A stretch of 6,853 bases of DNA from DATLCI01 sp046714215 (GTDB lineage: Bacteria > Acidobacteriota > Terriglobia > Terriglobales > Acidobacteriaceae), in contig JBKKBM010000104.1 in NCBI GenBank assembly GCA_046714215.1, positions 1-6,853 of the forward strand. The letters run 5' to 3'. Of this stretch, positions 4,949-6,853 are shown piece after piece; positions within the stretch are counted from its first letter, which is position 1, and every line of letters begins with the position of its first letter. The translations under genes were made by a program, and so were the position numbers. The notes under the pieces are model-generated. The model was not told the DNA's origin, made no database searches, and worked only from the letters and a program-made list of their open reading frames with translations.

Positions 4949-6547
4949 ATGGTCAATCGCAGTTCGCGTCGTGCTCTCTTCATGGCAGTGTTGGTCATCC
5001 TGGCCTCGGGCTTCGCGGGCGCACTTTTTGCGCAGCGTCCGAGCGTGGCGTCGCCCAATGCGGACGCCGAGATCCGCGATAGCCTCAAGACCTTTTCCCA
5101 GGTGTACGACGTGGTGGAGCAGAACTACGCGGATCCGGTGAGTCCGGACAAGGCCATCTACAACGGCGCCATCCCGGGGATGTTGCACGTGCTGGATCCG
5201 CACTCCAATTTTTTCGATCCGAAGCAATATTCGCAACTGCGGGAAGAACAGCGCGGTAAGTATTACGGCGTGGGCATGCAGGTAGGCCCGCGCAACAATA
5301 AGGTCATCGTGATCGCGCCGTTCGCAGGCACGCCCGCCTATCGCGCTGGCATCCGCCCCGGCGACGTGATCATCGCCGTCGACGGCAAGCCCACCGACAA
5401 CATGAACACTAGCGAGGTCGCTGACCTGCTAAAGGGCCCCAAGAACACCAACGTCCGCATCACCATCCTGCGTGAAGGCGCGGAGAAGCCGCTCGAGTTC
5501 AACGTGGTGCGCGATGAGATCCCCCGCTATAGCGTGGATTTGAAGTTTGAGATCCGTCCGGGCGTGGGCTATCTGCACATCAACAGCTTCCAGGAAACCA
5601 CGGAGAGTGAAGTCTCGGCGGCTCTGGAAAGCTTTGGCGAATTGAAGGGATTGATCCTCGACCTGCGTGGCAATCCCGGCGGACTGTTGGGTGAAGGCGT
5701 GGGCGTGGCCGATAAGTTCCTGAAAAAGGGCTCCGTCATCGTCTCCCACCACGGACGCAATTCTCCCGAAAAGGTCTACCGCGCCAGTCGCGGCAACAGC
5801 GGCAAGGATTATCCCCTGGTGGTGCTGGTGAACCGCGGATCGGCTTCCGCCTCTGAGATCGTGGCGGGCGCCATCCAGGACCACGACCGCGGCCTTATCG
5901 TGGGTGAAAGCACCTTTGGCAAGGGGTTGGTGCAGACGGTGTACCCGCTGTCTGAGAACACTGGCCTGGCATTGACCACGGCCAAGTACTACACGCCCAG
6001 CGGCCGCCTCATCCAGCGCGAGTATGAAGGCGTTTCCCTCTACGACTATTACTACAATCGCGACGGCTCCAAGACTCCGAACAAGGAAGTGAAAGTCACC
6101 GACAGCGGACGCACCGTCTACGGCGGCGGCGGCATCACGCCGGACGAAAAGATCGTCACGCCTAAAGCCACCAAGTTCCAGAACATGCTGTATCAGAAGT
6201 ACGCATTCTTTAACTTCGCCAAGCACTACCTCGCGGGCCGCCACGTGGACAAGACCTTCGTGGTGAACGATGAAGTAGTGCAAGCCTTCCGCAAATACTT
6301 GGAAGCGCAGAAGGTGGAGTACACCGAGACGGAACTACAGGAGAACGTGGACTGGCTGAAGTCGAACATCCGGGGTGAGATCTTCATCGCCGAATTCGGC
6401 CAGGAAGAAGGCTTACGCGTGCGCGCGGAAGCTGACCCGCAGATCCTAAAGGCGCTGGAACTGCTGCCCCGCGCCAAGGAATTGGCGGAATGCGCGCGTA
6501 AGGTGATCGCGGAGCGTAATGGCGCGCGCGGCCTCTCCAACCAGTAA
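4949..6547 (+). CDS. ctpA: S41-family C-terminal processing peptidase (CtpA-like)
   Basis: A complete 532-residue exported serine protease. Residues 1-28 form a signal peptide or anchor (Arg7-Arg8, hydrophobic 9-28, probable cut LFA|QRP). About 44-105 is the N-terminal S41 helical segment (QVYDVVEQNYADPV; LDPHSNFFDP). A PDZ domain lies at about 107-190, with YRAGIRPGDVIIAVDGKP (131-148) as its ligand groove. The catalytic S41 domain follows: LRGNPGG (239-245), GSASASEIVAGAIQDHDRG with nucleophile Ser300, and TFGKGLVQ with Lys325 and Gln329. These have the same 25- and 4-residue spacings as the Ser-Lys-Gln set of E. coli Tsp. The C-terminal 120 residues are a helical, charged extension. Family role: periplasmic trimming or turnover of proteins recognised by their C-termini. 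AAGGA 8 bases upstream supports ATG 4949. Divergent from tatA; it ends in a strong terminator. Confidence 0.95.
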   Translation: MVNRSSRRALFMAVLVILASGFAGALFAQRPSVASPNADAEIRDSLKTFSQVYDVVEQNYADPVSPDKAIYNGAIPGMLHVLDPHSNFFDPKQYSQLREEQRGKYYGVGMQVGPRNNKVIVIAPFAGTPAYRAGIRPGDVIIAVDGKPTDNMNTSEVADLLKGPKNTNVRITILREGAEKPLEFNVVRDEIPRYSVDLKFEIRPGVGYLHINSFQETTESEVSAALESFGELKGLILDLRGNPGGLLGEGVGVADKFLKKGSVIVSHHGRNSPEKVYRASRGNSGKDYPLVVLVNRGSASASEIVAGAIQDHDRGLIVGESTFGKGLVQTVYPLSENTGLALTTAKYYTPSGRLIQREYEGVSLYDYYYNRDGSKTPNKEVKVTDSGRTVYGGGGITPDEKIVTPKATKFQNMLYQKYAFFNFAKHYLAGRHVDKTFVVNDEVVQAFRKYLEAQKVEYTETELQENVDWLKSNIRGEIFIAEFGQEEGLRVRAEADPQILKALELLPRAKELAECARKVIAERNGARGLSNQ

Positions 6548-6564
6548 CGCGAATTAGATTCGCG
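6548..6564. repeat. Perfect 17-bp palindrome directly after the ctpA stop
   Basis: CGCGAAT-TAG-ATTCGCG starts at the base after the ctpA TAA. The 7-bp arms enclose 3 bases. It could form a small hairpin that protects the mRNA 3' end ahead of the terminator. Its half-sites are in the opposite order to the TTCGC-N5-GCGAA operators, so I do not call it one. Confidence 0.55.
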
Positions 6565-6568
6565 AAAG

Positions 6569-6594
6569 CCCTCGCCCTAGCGGCGAGGGTTTTT
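6569..6594 (+). terminator. Rho-independent terminator of ctpA
   Basis: CCCTCGCC (6569-6576), a 5-base loop and GGCGAGGG (6582-6589) form a perfect 8-bp G+C-rich stem followed by five T (6590-6594) and more T after one C. Upstream A residues can pair with the T-run to extend the stem. It is placed correctly, 21 bases after the ctpA stop. On the opposite strand the T-run is weak (CTTTC), so it may stop the convergent gene only partly. Confidence 0.9.
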
Positions 6595-6633
6595 CTTTGG
6601 TGAAGGTGACGGTATCGGGGTATGAAGCTCTGC

Positions 6634-6655
6634 CCCGGCGGGGCTTCCCGCCGGG
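6634..6655. repeat. Strong G+C-rich hairpin, REP-like
   Basis: CCCGGCGGG (6634-6642) and CCCGCCGGG (6647-6655) are perfect 9-bp arms around GCTT. An overlapping alternative palindrome, GCCCCG-G-CGGGGC (6632-6644), shares bases, so two mutually exclusive folds are possible. It lies 18 bases past the stop of the minus-strand gene but has no T-run, so it is a 3'-end stabiliser, a factor-assisted terminator or an extragenic palindromic repeat rather than a standard intrinsic terminator. Confidence 0.6.
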
Positions 6656-6672
6656 AGGCTAAGCCCTAAGTT

Positions 6673-6853
6673 CTACGCCCGGCCCTTGCCCGCGATCATC
6701 AACCCGGCGCCCACCACGATCATAATGCCGCTGCCAATGGGAGGGATCTTGTTGCTGGACTTTGTCTCCACATTCATTGACATCCCGCCTGCGCTCACTC
6801 CATGGCTCTCACGCTGCGGGATGGCGACAAACAAGGACAGTACTCCCAGGACC
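6673..6853 (-). CDS. Small membrane protein, C-terminal 59 residues (cut by right edge)
   Basis: Reading leftward from the right edge, one frame is open for 59 residues to TAG at 6675-6673; the N-terminus lies outside. It starts within a hydrophobic segment (VLGVLSLFVAIP), passes a polar loop of about 25 residues (QRESHGVSAGG to SSNKI), and ends with a second hydrophobic helix, PIGSGIMIVVGAGLMIAGKG. This two-helix pattern with a polar loop resembles small DUF3185-like membrane proteins common in soil bacteria; I cannot assign a family firmly or a function. It converges on ctpA. The helix-like composition and clean stop make it more likely real than a chance frame. Confidence 0.6.
   Translation of the reverse strand, partial: VLGVLSLFVAIPQRESHGVSAGGMSMNVETKSSNKIPPIGSGIMIVVGAGLMIAGKGRA

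Noticed and set aside
5429..6283. A long (284-codon) minus-strand open frame inside ctpA.
   Set aside because: It is the antisense shadow of a clearly coding S41 protease, with no Shine-Dalgarno and a His/Val/Ala-rich product typical of such frames.
6548..6564. CGCGAAT-TAG-ATTCGCG considered as a fourth HigA operator.
   Set aside because: Half-sites are in the order GCGAA-N5-TTCGC, the reverse of the operator consensus, and it lies at a transcript end.
1..6853. Search for CRISPR arrays, tRNA or rRNA genes, transposases, integrases or att-type repeats.
   Set aside because: None seen; the only repeats are short regulatory-type palindromes and the small tandem repeats near 4758.

Overview
The window looks like chromosomal DNA of a Gram-negative-type, moderately G+C-rich bacterium, most likely an Acidobacteriota member of the Terriglobia/Koribacter kind. 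This is inferred from gene content (tatA-tatC followed by an animal-type glutaminyl-cyclase-like M28 lipoprotein, a CtpA-type S41 protease, a DUF2231-Rieske fusion and a secreted M28 peptidase) and from codon use; no rRNA or other marker is present to prove it.

Layout, left to right. (1) Positions 1-659, minus strand: the N-terminal part of a secreted M28-type peptidase that runs off the left edge. (2) 768-1577, plus strand: a four-helix DUF2231 membrane domain fused to a Rieske [2Fe-2S] domain, divergent from (1). (3) 1621-2300, minus strand: a higB-higA toxin-antitoxin pair with a near-consensus sigma-70 promoter at 2364-2392 and three copies of the palindrome TTCGC-N5-GCGAA (2341-2355, 2371-2385, 2468-2482) plus a half-site. 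The module and its upstream region are visibly more A+T-rich than their surroundings and look acquired. (4) 2497-4629, minus strand: a tight tatA-tatC-QC operon. tatA and tatC overlap by 8 bases, and the QC-like lipoprotein starts 5 bases after tatC with its Shine-Dalgarno inside tatC. (5) 4630-4948: a 319-base divergent intergenic region with short tandem repeats, a 29-bp interrupted palindrome and an extended -10 promoter for ctpA. (6) 4949-6547, plus strand: complete ctpA-like S41 protease, followed by a palindrome and a good intrinsic terminator. (7) 6673-6853, minus strand: C-terminal end of a small membrane protein running off the right edge, with a strong G+C-rich hairpin downstream of its stop.

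Functional theme: most genes act in protein export and envelope protein processing (Tat translocase, N-terminal glutamine cyclisation, M28 peptidase, C-terminal processing protease). The most interesting joint observation is that both exported hydrolases with type I signal peptides here are predicted to be cut as L-x-A|Q, leaving N-terminal glutamine, the substrate of the QC-like enzyme encoded with tatAC. This suggests, but does not prove, an export-coupled pyroglutamate maturation system. The second clear system is the higBA module with its multi-operator promoter.
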